Assembly: GCF_028858725.1 (NCBI RefSeq)
Contig: NC_084790.1
Coordinates: 3,416,001 to 3,480,000 of the forward strand
DNA length: 64,000 nucleotides
Source: Colius striatus
Lineage: Eukaryota > Chordata > Aves > Coliiformes > Coliidae
Direction of reading: 5' to 3'
The notes under the pieces were generated by a model. The model worked only from the letters and a program-made list of their open reading frames with translations, made no database searches and was not told the origin of the DNA. The translations under genes and the position numbers were made by a program. Below are positions 1 to 10,275 of this stretch, one piece after another; position 1 is the stretch's first letter; each line of letters begins with the position of its first letter.

Positions 1-230
1 AGTGGTGTGTTTCCGTCCCCTCCTCCCTTACCTAACACACTGTTTTTTCTAAGGAGGCTCTAGATCTGATGGTGGTGTAATGCTTCCACCAGAGAGGGAT
101 GGACAGTTACTGGAGTGTGGGTCAGGAATGGAAGATTTTATTATTTCTGTAAGTTGTTTTTTGTATAGACCAAAGCAAAGAATAAAATAACACCCCCTCC
201 CCCAGCCTCCTGTTGCCCAGAGACTGTTCA
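1..230 (+). other. Possible 3' end of an upstream + strand gene (JUP expected)
   Basis: No coding exon is visible here. A T-rich stretch is followed by an AATAAA hexamer at 181-186 and a C-rich segment, which is what a 3' UTR end looks like. In the conserved order of this region the gene upstream of HAP1 on the same strand is JUP (plakoglobin), so its poly(A) site could lie here. The assignment rests on synteny plus one hexamer and is weak. Confidence 0.3.
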
Positions 231-2134
231 TTTATCAGCTGGGAGAGGGTGCCGAGTCCCCTTGGTGATGGTGGCCATCACCCTCCTCAGGCCTGGTGGC
301 AGTGGCTCCTTTCTGTGGGGCTGAGTGACTTCATTTGAGCTCGTTTCCCATGCTCTGCACCCACTTTGCGTGGCTGAGGGCCCTGCCCTGTGCGGTGGGG
401 ATGATGCTCAGCAAGCACAGGCCACCCACTCGCAGCCCCACGCCACCCGCTGCAGCTCCTGCGCCCAGACTTTCCTCGCCCGTCACTGGGTCATTAGCAT
501 GCCAGCACCATCCAGGCATCTGTCTGCTCTGTCAGGAGGTAAAAACTCCCAGTAATTAAGATGTTTATTTGTTAGGCAGCATGACTGGTGTCTCTGCTGC
601 TGCACAGAGCTCAATTTAACAAGCTCTGGGGGATAAAGGCTCCGGGAGCGAGCCTCTCTGATTGATGGAGCCACGAGAGGCCAGGTTAAAACAGTGATTT
701 CCTCAGTCAGAGCTGACTGTCTCCTTCCACAGCGTGGCTGCAGAGCGGGAACAGATGGCAGGAGGAAATGCTCTCTGCTGAAATGTGAACTCTTGACAGC
801 TGCACCTGGGGAGGGCGATGGGGAAGTGGCACCATGCGCCAGGCAGGGATCGTGCTGGGAGCTGGAAACTTGTCTGTTTGCAAAGTTACCCACCAACTTC
901 AGGGCCTGACCATCTGCTCTGTGGCCTCCTTGGCACGGAGATAGGGCTGGGGACAGGCCCCCAGGCTTTCTCATGGCACCCTTTGAGGAGGTACCCGCAA
1001 GCACAGGGCTGTGGGTCATGGTGCTGGGGGGGTGGAAAGGCCAGTCATACCCCCATCCCTGGTGCGTTTGTGCTTCTTCCCTGTGCATCCATCCTATGAG
1101 GGACAGCTTGAGGTTGGGCAAAGGTGGGGGATGTGGAGAGAAGAGTTGGGCTGAGCAACGTCTGTGCTGTAGTGACTGAGGCTGCCGTGGTTGCTGCATC
1201 GGTTTGGTGAGATACCCACCAGCATGACCTGGTGAGGCAGCTGGAGAAGCCATGACATGGTCCCTGATCTCTTAGCTGCAGTTTCTGCCCACTGTAGCAC
1301 AGCTTCTTCTGGCAGAACAGAACACTAATCAGCCTGACACGGCTGCTACCAACGTGGGGAGATGGAGGGAGACAGAGGGATGTGATCAAAGGGAGCTGGG
1401 AACAAGTCACAGCCGTTCCTGCTCGCTGGCAGCATCAGCCCCTCTGTCCTCACAAGTTTACTCAGCTCCATTGCTGTACCTGGTCATGCCATCGGGGAGA
1501 TGGGGAGCTGAGGGGATGGGGAGGGGGATGCCCACCACCCATGGGGCCTGAGGTGCTGCAGAGTGCAGCAGGACATGAAGGTTTGTGCATCCACCACGGT
1601 GTGCCACGGTCAGTCCGGTAGCAGTCGGGGCGGGTGCAAGCCGAGGACAAAGGCAGCAGGAGCTGGGAAGTGGGACTGGCTCCAGGGCTGTTCCACCAGC
1701 TCAGGGAAACATCCTGCACCGAGCTCAGTGCTGTGGCCTCAGCCAGGCCCCCGTGCAGCCCTGCTTCCTGCTGCAGCCTGTGCCAGCACCAGGGACCAGC
1801 AAAACAACAGCTGCTTCCCGGGCAGCCCCGGCAGGGCACGGCCAGCTTCCGGAGGGCAACGGGGCCAGCGTGGCTGGCGTGATAAGGCTGGGAGGCCAGT
1901 CAGGGCTGCTGCTCTGGTTGCTGCCAGAACAAGATGGATCAGTGACAGGCAATGGGTATAAGCCCCCTGTGCTGTGGGGGTGGTCCAGTCTCTCCAGCCA
2001 AGCCAGCTCTTGCTGCCTGTGCTGTGCAGTGTGGGACAGCATTCAGTGCACCCAGACCTGCATCTCCAGGGATGCAGACTCTGCTGCCTGTCTGGGTGAG
2101 GCCCTAGTGTGACTAGGGGGAGCAAATGGAGTGC
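231..2134. other. Intergenic, no gene recognised
   Basis: Unique, moderately GC-rich DNA between the possible upstream poly(A) site and the 114-bp minisatellite. Open frames are short and mutually overlapping on both strands, with no recognisable domain, splice-consistent exon chain or mobile element. The 613-residue minus-strand frame that starts near 3580 is open mainly because of the minisatellite it crosses. Confidence 0.6.
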
Positions 2135-2932
2135 TCCTACTCCCAGGCTGAGCCAAATCTCACCCCTGTTCCCAGGGACCCCATCAGAGCTGCCAGGGCT
2201 TTGCTGCACCCCAAGCATCCATTCCTGGGTGGATGTGGATCTGCAGTCACATGAGACCAACCTGAGCCAGGTCTCACCCCTGTTCCCAGGGACCCCATCA
2301 GAGCTGCCAGGACTTTGCTGCACCCCAAGCGTCCATTCCTGGGTGGATGTGGGTCTGCAGTCACATGAGACCAACCTGAGCCAGGTCTCACCCCTGTTCC
2401 CAGGGACCTCATCAGAGCTACCAGGACGTTGTTGCACCCCAAGCATCCATTCCTGGGTGGATGTGGGTCTGCAGTCACATGAGAGCAACCTGAGCCAGGT
2501 CTCACCCCTGTTCCCAGGGACCCCATCAGAGCTGCCAGGACTTTGCTGCAACCCAAGCATCCATTCCTGGGTGGATATGGGTCTGCAGTCACATGAGACC
2601 AACCTGAACCAGGTCTCACCCCTGTTCCCAGGGGCCTCATCAGAGCTGCCAGGACTTTGCGGCACCCCAAGCATCCATTCCTGGGTGGATGTGGGTCTGC
2701 AGTCACATGAGACCAACCTGAGCCAGGTCTCACCCCTGTTCCCAGGGACCCCATCAGAACTGCCAGGGCTTTGCTGCAACCCAAGCATCCATTCCTGGGT
2801 GGATGTGGGTCTGCAGTCACATGAGAGCAACCTGAGCCAGGTCTCACCCCTGTTCCCAGGGACCCCATCAGAGCTGCCAGGACTTTGCTGCAACCCAAGC
2901 ATCCATTCCTGGGTGGATGTGGGTCTGCAGCC
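2135..2932. repeat. 114-bp minisatellite, 7 tandem copies
   Basis: The phrase cacccctgttccc recurs at 2161, 2275, 2389, 2503, 2617, 2731 and 2845, exactly 114 bp apart, and copies differ by only a few bases. Since 114 is divisible by three and the unit lacks stops in some frames, long open frames appear on both strands (284 residues on +, part of 613 on -). No start context, splice signals or family resemblance supports a protein. Confidence 0.95.
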
Positions 2933-3189
2933 ATGTGTGCCTGGGGATGAGGATTTGACTTGAGCTGAGCCCTGAAGCCCGCTGTGGCTTCTAGCCAGCC
3001 GCTTGTGGATATCAGGGATGTTCTGGGTATCAGGGATGTTCCAGGTATCAGCTTTGGCTGTTGCCCAGGGTTCAGCAGCCCTGGGAATGCCCCTGAGCAT
3101 CTGCCCCAGGAGGGACTGGGTCACCCCCAGGGGATGCTCATGGCACCTAGCACCTCCCGGGGCCATGGACAGCGATGAGCCCCTTGCCC

Positions 3190-3700
3190 ACCCCGAGATC
3201 CCCTCAGCAGGGCAGGATTGCACCTCCCGGGACCCCCAGGTCCCACCACGACAAAGGCAGCCGGGGTGCCCTGCTGCGACCCTGGGGAGAAGCGGAGCCG
3301 TAGGACGGCAGTGCCGGGCCAGCCGGAGCTGCAGCGGGACGGAGGGAGGGAAGGGGGTGCCCGGGGAAGGCGGAGGCCGGACTACACGTCCCGGCATGCC
3401 CGGCCCCGCTCCGCACCTGCCCGGGGAGCGGCTCCTGTTATCGGCGGGGCCGCGGGAGCGATGTGCGAGGGCTCGGCCGGCGCCGAGGGAGCAGCGCGCA
3501 GCCGTGAGTGACCCCGCGCCCCCCGGGACCCCCCCAGCCCCGGCTGTCCGAGCCCTCGTCTCTCCCGGTGCTTTGTCCACCCTCCCCGTTCCCCGTTGGC
3601 ACCGGGTGCCACCGTTCCGGTCCCTCCAGCCCCCCCCCGCCCCCCGCCATCCAGCTTTCCCCTGGGCACCCCGCGGCAGCCCCGGGCCGTGTCCAGCTGG
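3190..3700 (+). promoter_or_regulatory. HAP1: CpG-island region, probable upstream HAP1 promoter
   Basis: This stretch is GC-rich with frequent CpG, unlike its flanks, and contains an ATG at 3461 followed by a strong splice donor (GTGAGT at 3504-3509). No TATA box is evident. It lies 3.3 kb upstream of the TRAK-type N-terminal exon at 6852. I infer that it drives the longer HAP1 transcript; transcription data are needed to confirm it. Confidence 0.5.
3461..3503 (+). CDS. HAP1: Candidate first coding exon of the long HAP1 isoform
   Basis: ATG (purine at -3) opens a 14-codon Ala/Glu/Gly-rich frame and ends one base into a codon at a GTGAGT donor. That phase matches the acceptor at 6852, which needs one preceding base. 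TRAK1/2 normally have Asp at the junction; this join would give His, so the true partner exon may be another one. A weaker alternative is the short ATG frame at 6378-6399, which would give Asp but has a poor GTACAG donor. Confidence 0.3.
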
Positions 3701-6700
3701 GTTCCAGCAGCAGACCCCCGCGGGTGGGCACTGCTGGTCCGTGCTTCTCAGCCCAAGCCTTTGCCCCTCGCCCGGGTGGGATTTCCCGCTCCGTCAGAGT
3801 TCGTGGCTGAGGTCCCGTGGCGCAGATGGAGCCCCGGAGGGGTCCCGGGGGATGGTTTGGCTACAGCAGCAGCAGTCTGCGGAGGGGGGTTGGTGGCAGC
3901 AGCCGGGGTCTGGCTGTTCTTTGTGGTCCCCGATGCCTGAACCAGGAAGTCTTGTGTGGGACTGGGGAGGGTTTTCATGCTCTGCAGGAAGAGGCTGAGG
4001 CTGCTGAGGATGTTTCTGCAGGAGGCTGGGAGCAGAGGGCTCAGGGAGCCCACGGGGTGATCAGCCACAACAGGGAACGGGGGAGTGTCAGGTGTTGGGG
4101 GGGTGTCATGGCAAAGGGGACAGAGCTGAGCTCTGGGAAGCTTGTTCCAGCTGGGAATGGGGCAGGAGAGCCACCCCCCAGCCCTCCCTCGGCCATGGGT
4201 GCATGGAGACACCCATTTCCGAACAATGCTTCGGGCAGATGCCGTGTCTTTACTCTTCCTCTCACAGCAGCCTGCAGGTGGTTCTGCTGGGACCCCTCAG
4301 GGGACATCCCCAGGGCTGAGGCAGGGTAAAACTGCAGCTACCCCCATCCCAGCAGTGGGACTGAGCCAGTGCCTCGTCCTCACGCTGCACACTGGCTTTT
4401 GCTGCTTTGCACTCCCTGACCCAGGCACTTGCAGAGGCTCCTCACAGCCTCCCCCCACCCACTGCCCCCAGCCACAACGCAGCAGCTGACGGGAAAAAAT
4501 AGCCTGCCCAGAGAGCCCTGGCGTTGCTCAGCTGCTGCCATGTCAGCCCCTGGGTGCGAGGTGGGGAGGGGGCTTCGGGGCTGTGCAGGTGGGGAGGTGC
4601 CGGGGCAGGAGCTGTGTGACGGCACTGGGGCAGAGAGCAGCGAGCACAGGTCTGCAAGTGTGCAGGGGCACGGGCCCAGGCGAGGCCCCAGCACTCCCAG
4701 CATGCTGGCCTGGGTGCACCGTTCTCCTGCTCCCATCCAGCTCCTTGGCAGCCCCTGTGGGGCAAGTCCTCAGTAAGCCCAGCGCTAATGGCCAGAGGGG
4801 GATCTGGAGGGTGATGGGAGCTGCTTGCTCTCGTGTCTGAACAAGGTCCTCCCCGCAAGAGGAGAGTTAATGTAGGTGCAGGAGTTGGGCCAAAAGGAGA
4901 TGCAGGGCTCTGGCAGCCCTAGCTGAGTGCTGACTCATGAGCCAGGCTCCCTCCCCAGAGCCAGCAGCAGCGCAGGGCAGTGGCAGCCTGGCACCGTGGC
5001 ACGGTGGGTCCCCTTCCTTGCCTTGGGAGAAGCGGGGAGGGAAAGGGTCTGCGGGTTTGGAGCTGGGGGGCTGTTCAGTGCTGCAGGATTGGGCTGCTTG
5101 GGTCAGCTAGTCCTGGTGCTGTGGGGCAGAGAACCGTGGGCGTGCTTTGAGGTGTCCATGTTGCTTCATGCCTGTCCTGTGTGCTGGGGAGGATATGCCC
5201 TTGCTGGAAGGAGGTGCAAGGTGTCCTGGCTTGAGTTCTGTGGACGTGACAGCAGCCTTGAGCACGTGCCAGGAGGGAGGGTAGAGATACCCTGGCGTGA
5301 ACTTGCTTCCAGGGATGAGGGGCTGCTGATCCTGCAGCCCCCACCATGGTGGAGGTGGGAGCAGGGGTGAAGATGAGGCATATGGGCTTTGTACTGGAGG
5401 CTGCAGCCCCCCCTGGGGCAAAGGGGCAGCAGTACCAGCAGTGGCTTCAGCCCCAGACAGGGCCACTGGAGGTGGCAGGAAAGCAGGAACACGCTGGTTT
5501 TATGACCTGTCTCATGATGTGTTTATGGCTGGGATGGGATGGTTGTGGATGCTGCCCAGCCCTGCCCTGGGCAAGGCAGCAGGTTCCCAGCTCTGCGTTG
5601 TGGTGCCAGCGGGGTGGATGATCGCAGCTGAACTTTGCTCTCCAAGATGGAGCTCCCAAGGGCTCCGTGTCCACCCGCTGCTGAGTGGCTCTGTGACACC
5701 TTCCCCTGCCTGCAGCAGCAGGCAGGGACCCAGCAGAGAGCCTGGGAGGAGTAAAGGCCTGTCCTGTCCTTTCGGAGCATCCTTCTCCCCAGTTTGGCAC
5801 TGGCACTGCTCCAGGCATCACTGAATGCTTGTTTCAGTGTCACATGGTGGCTCGCTGGAGAGGTGGCACTGAACTGGTAACACTGACCTGGCACCATCCC
5901 TGAAACTGCCCCGTGTTGAGCAGCAGGTGGGGACTGAGCTGGGGCCTGCCCTGGTGTTGGCTGTCCCCATGGTTCCCCTGTCCCCACAGAGGCCACGAGC
6001 AGGCTGGGGAGTGGTGACACACAGGTCTCAGCGAGTCCCTGTCCTGGCAGGTTGCTGGGGGAGAGCAGATGCCTGAGCATGGAGTTCAGGATGTGTCCCT
6101 GGTCCCTAACATCTCCTTCTCCCCAGGCAGGAGCTGGAGAAGAGACTTTGCCAACCGCCAGCACTGCTCCAAGGAGCCAGGGAGCCAGGTGCTTCTCCAC
6201 ATGGCAGCCAGCCCTCCCACATAACGCCAGCCAAACTGGACACCCCAATCCCACGAGAGAACCCCCTGGGCCAGCACCCGCCCACCTGCAACCCCCAGCC
6301 CAGCCCTGACCCACCTGCCACTGCCCTGTCCCACGCCAGCCCCACGTCCCACGGGGCGGTCACAGGCAGACGCCGCGATGCCGCGACCATCACTGGTGGG
6401 TACAGCTGGGTGGTGCTGGTGGGTGGCCCTGGGGTCTGAGGTGAGGGAGTGAAGAGCCGGGGGAACCTCACAGCTTGTCTTCCGTCCTCATGGCGTGGCC
6501 GGAGCTGAGCCGCTGTCCCTGCATCCCTCGCCCTCCACCTGTGTCCTCAGTGCTTCTTGGCCGAGCAGAGCATGGCCAGGAGATGGCAGCAGGACTGTGC
6601 CTGCCCATGGAGAGCAGGGAGGGGGCGAGGAGGGAGTAGAGGAGAGCTGGGGTGGAGGTCTCTGTGTGCCACCCTGCAGTGGGAACCCCCCCTGCCCAGA

Positions 6701-6851
6701 CCCCACACAAGTGGGCTTTGGGGGCAGACCCAAACCCTGATGGGACAAACTGGGCTGAGAGGTACAAGAAACATTCCCCTGCCACAAACCCCCTCCCCTT
6801 CACCCCTGGGTGCTCCCCACTCTCACCTAACACCGTGGCCCTCTGTCCCAG

Positions 6852-7043
6852 ACCTGTGCAGCGGCAATGTCCCCGAGGTGGAGATCGTCAGTCTGCTGGG
6901 CGAGCAGCTGCCCCGCTACCGGCTGCGGGCTGACACCGTCTTTGGCTACGACCACAACGACTGGCTGCGTGCTTCCCCCGGCTCCCTGGAGCCCCCAGCC
7001 CCCCTCACCCCCCAGCAGATCGAGGAGACCCTGCAGTACTTCC
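6852..7043 (+). CDS. HAP1: HAP1 upstream N-terminal exon, TRAK type
   Basis: A CCCAG acceptor precedes a 192-nt open exon that ends at GTGAGT. Its product (LCSGNVPEVEIVSLLGEQ, later RLRADTVFGYDHNDWL and TPQQIEETLQYF) closely matches the N-terminal exon of TRAK1 and TRAK2. The exon ends one base into a codon and joins in phase to the exon at 12466, giving YFLLCAER, the same junction as TRAK1 (YF|LLCAER). It therefore belongs to the HAP1 gene as an alternative to the exon at 10276. In the mammalian HAP1 I remember, this exon is not part of the described protein. The exact start of the long isoform remains open. Confidence 0.8.
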
Positions 7044-7295
7044 GTGAGTGCTTGGTCCCGTGCCGTGGGGCTGGCGAGGGCAGGGGAGTGCGGGCGGCGC
7101 TGGCCGGGCTGGGCTGGGGCCACGAGGGCAGCCACGAGCTAATCGCCACTAACGGGATTGCTGGGCTGGATTTCCTCACCCAGAACATCCCTGGCTAATT
7201 CTGGGAGCAGCTTCTGCTAAGCTGAGGCGGGTGCTCAGAGAGAGCTTCCTTCTGTCGTCTCTCACAGCCGTTCCTCATAAGAAAGAGGTTCCAGG

Positions 7296-7375
7296 TTCCC
7301 CATCATCTTGGTGCCTCTGCGCTGGCTTCTCTCCAGCAGTTCCCTGTCTCTCGAGTCCTGTGCCCTGCCCAGTTC
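7296..7375 (-). mobile_element. CR1 LINE fragment, inverted
   Basis: A short minus-orientation CR1 3'-region fragment (catcatcttggtg ... ctctccagcagttccctgtc). It lies head to head with the plus-orientation CR1 that follows and can pair with it as a fold-back. Confidence 0.75.
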
Positions 7376-8143
7376 AAGAGGGACTGAGAACTGCTGGAGA
7401 GAGGCCAGCAAAGGGCTACCAAGATGATCAGGGGACTGGAGGTGTGGTGGTTTAGCCCTTGGCTGGGCATCAGGTGCCCACTGAGTTGTTCTATCACTCA
7501 CCCTCCTAAACTGGACAGGGGAGAGAGAAGTATAATGAGAGGTTTGTGAGTTGAGGTAAGGGTGAGGAGATCACTCAGCAGTTAGTGTCATGGGCAAAAC
7601 AGACTCAGCTTGGGGAGAGAAGGTTTGATTTATTAAGTCACAGCCTTCTTCGGGCATCCACCCACTCCAGTGTGGGGTCCTCCACGGGCTGCGAGTGGAT
7701 CTCTGCTCCTCAGTGGTCCTCATGGACCAAAATCTGGCCCAGGCAAAACCACTACAGGAGGAAAGGCTGTGGGACCTGAGGCTGTTCAGCCTGGAGAACA
7801 GAAAGGTGAAGGGGGACCTCATTAACACATTGAAGTACCTAAAGGGTGGGTGTCAGGAGGGTGCGGTGACACTTTGTTATCTCCAGTGATGGGACAAGGG
7901 GTAACAGGCACAATGTAGAACACAAACAGTTCCATTTAAACATATGGAGAAACTCCTTTGGTGCTGAGGTGAGGCAGCCCTGGCCCAGGCTGCCCAGGGA
8001 GGGTGTGGAGGCTCCTTCTCTGGAGGTTTCCAAACCCACCTGGACACGTTCCCGTGCCCCCTGATGGAGGGGAACCTGCTTTAGCAGGGGAGGTGGGCTG
8101 GAGGAGCTCTGCAGGACCTTTCCAACCATTCTGTGATATCTCT
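7376..8143 (+). mobile_element. CR1 LINE 3' end, interrupted by a solo LTR
   Basis: CR1 sequence runs from 7376 to 7442 and resumes at 7757, continuing through the typical CR1 3' UTR (gaggaaaggctgtggg, ccaggctgcccagggagg, aaacccacctggacacgtt) to an ATTCTGTG-type end near 8143. The interruption at 7443-7756 is the LTR listed separately. It lies in the HAP1 intron upstream of the internal promoter. Confidence 0.9.
7443..7756 (+). mobile_element. Solo LTR, avian ERVL-type family, internally shortened fossil
   Basis: The element starts TGTGGTGGTTTAG and ends AAACCACTACA. It is flanked by a 5-bp target-site duplication GGAGG (7438-7442 and 7757-7761), as expected for ERVL-class integration. It sits inside a CR1 copy and is therefore younger than it. 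The same LTR family occurs at 40375. No retroviral coding region is present; it is a shortened solo LTR. Confidence 0.85.
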
Positions 8144-10200
8144 GGACCACCTCCACACTCCTGCTCCCCTGTGCTGTGTGTCTCTGGGGTAGGACGCTGC
8201 TGGGGAGATGTGAGGGTGTGCCAGTGGCTCCTGGTGCTGCTGCCACACGGAAGGTGGCAGCCTGGAGTGGCTGTGGGCACTGCTGGTGAAGCCCCTGGAG
8301 CTGCGGGGTGTGGGGGGGACACCACGGCCCCCCTGGGCAGGAGGGGCAATGCCCCACAATGACGTGATGAGGCTGGTTCCTGGCGTGGGGTCAGGGTTCA
8401 GCAGGGTGCACAGATGGATTATCTCTGCTTGGCTCCTGCCTCTGACCCGCGTGTGGCGGGGATGGGATTAGAGCTGGGGATGGGGGTTGGATGTGGGGCA
8501 GTGGGAGACAGATGGGGCTGAGGCCCTGGCTCCCACCCCCCTGCCTGCAACCAGCTGGGCTGGGGACAAAGCCCTGTTGTGCCCTGTCTGTGCTTGCAGC
8601 CTTTCCCACCTAACTGTGTTCCCCTCAGACATCGGCACCCCCTTACCCTGACGCGACAGTGCAAGGGCTTGAGCCCCAACCCCCCTCTCTCCGTGGGGAT
8701 GGCTGTGCTGGGCCCCAGGAGCCTCATGGACCACATCTCTCCATGCCCCCAGTGCCATTTGTGTGTGCTGGCGTGGATGTGGCCCACACTGCCTCATCCC
8801 TTCACCCAAATCTTTAAGCTGCCATCAGAAATAGCCCCCTGTAATCTGCTTGCGCAGGGGACCTGCCCAGAGGGTCAAATCCCTGGGCAGGGGATTAGGA
8901 GGAAGCAGCTCCTGCTTGTCTAGTCCAAAACACACACTTGTGTCCTTGAGGTCCTTGGCTCTCACTCTTCCACCACTGGGAGAAACACCGGTGCGAGGAG
9001 GAGTGAGATGGGCTGAAGGCACCTGGCTCCAGCCTCAGCTCCGGGAGGGTCCCAGTGGTTACTGCAGGACGGGTTTGGGGTCAGAATCCCAGCAGGTGGG
9101 AGTCCAGCAGGCAAACGAAGGCATTGTGTGCTGTGATGAGAGGCAGCTCCATCCCCAGCCTCATCAATTCATCGACTACTTTGGTACCAACAAGGCAGGG
9201 GGTGGCAGCAGGCGGTGTGTGTGTGTGTTGGCATGTTGTGGTGCCATGGTGTGGGCTCCTCAGCGCAGCCCCGCTGCCCTCCTGCCCGTGAGGCTCGTGC
9301 TACGTGACAGCCAGTTCCTCCATAATTCAGCACGGCATGATTTATTCAGCTCTCCTGCTCCAGTGCTGCTGCTGCTGCACAAACATAGTGGTGGGGAAGC
9401 TGGGGGTGCCTGACAGGGAGCCTGGGGCAGCCTGGATGGGGCACGCAGGGCTCAGGCTTGTGGGAGCCCATGCTCACAGTAGGGGGGTGCTGAGTGGGGT
9501 GGGTTGGAGGGGGTGAAAAAGCCTTTTTCCAGCTGAGGGACCTGGCATGTCCCAGCACCGCACTGAGCGCCTACACATGTAGGATTTGTGATAAAGGAAC
9601 CCAGGCCATTTCCTTTGTGATAAAGGAACCCAAAGCCAAGGTTGGCTGGGCCACAGGGCAGGGAACTTTGGCAAAGGCTGTGGCATAACCCAAGCATCAC
9701 AGGGACCGCAGCCCTGCACGCAGTCTGGGTCCTGAAACCTCTCCCTGTCCCTCCTAAAGGGAAAAGCCACCGTCTGTGCATGACCCGTTGGCTCAGCCCC
9801 ACGAAGCCGCTGCTCAGGGACCAGTGTCCCCTCTCAGCAGTTAGAACTCTCCACCGTCCGTGTCCACGGACAGGGAGCCGGGACACAGAACTCAGCTGCA
9901 CCAGCACCGCAGGGCTGAGCAGGATTGTCCGGATGGGTGTCCGGCGGGGAGCATCCTGCTCCCGGGGTGCCCGATGCGGAGCTGTGCCTGCAGGATGCCC
10001 TGCTGCGGACCGAGGATGTTCCGGGGGAGGAGCGTTGAGACCGCAGCGACCCGACCCACACCGCGGGGGGATCGGGCAGTTCCCGGTCTCCCCTCCCCGC
10101 TCCTGGTCCCGCCGCCCCCCCGCGCTCGCCCCCCTCCCCGCTCCCGCCCGGCGCCGCCTCCGGCCGCAGCTCCGGCCGCGGGTCCCGGCGGTGGGACGAG
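8144..10200. other. HAP1 intron sequence, no further exon recognised
   Basis: Between the CR1 and the internal promoter I see no exon that fits the gene in phase. Minor features are a 19-bp direct repeat (tttgtgataaaggaaccca at about 9584 and 9616) and rising GC content after about 9950. Confidence 0.6.
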
Positions 10201-10226
10201 CCCGGGCAGGTGCGAGCGGACGATCC

Positions 10227-10234
10227 TATAAATA
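10227..10234 (+). promoter_or_regulatory. HAP1: TATA box of the internal HAP1 promoter
   Basis: TATAAATA lies 42-49 bases before the ATG at 10276, so transcription would start near 10258 and leave a very short 5' UTR. The surrounding sequence is a CpG island. Confidence 0.75.
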
Positions 10235-10275
10235 CGGGCGGCAGCGGCCGAGCCCAGCCTGCTGCGGCGGGCGCG

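Noticed and set aside
2109-2963. 284-residue plus-strand repeat protein with 38-residue repeats
   Set aside because: The same DNA is open on the opposite strand as well. This is a property of the repeat unit rather than evidence of a gene.
1739-3580. 613-residue minus-strand open frame
   Set aside because: It crosses the 114-bp minisatellite, whose length is divisible by three, and the CpG island. No domain, no splice logic, and equally open frames exist on the other strand.
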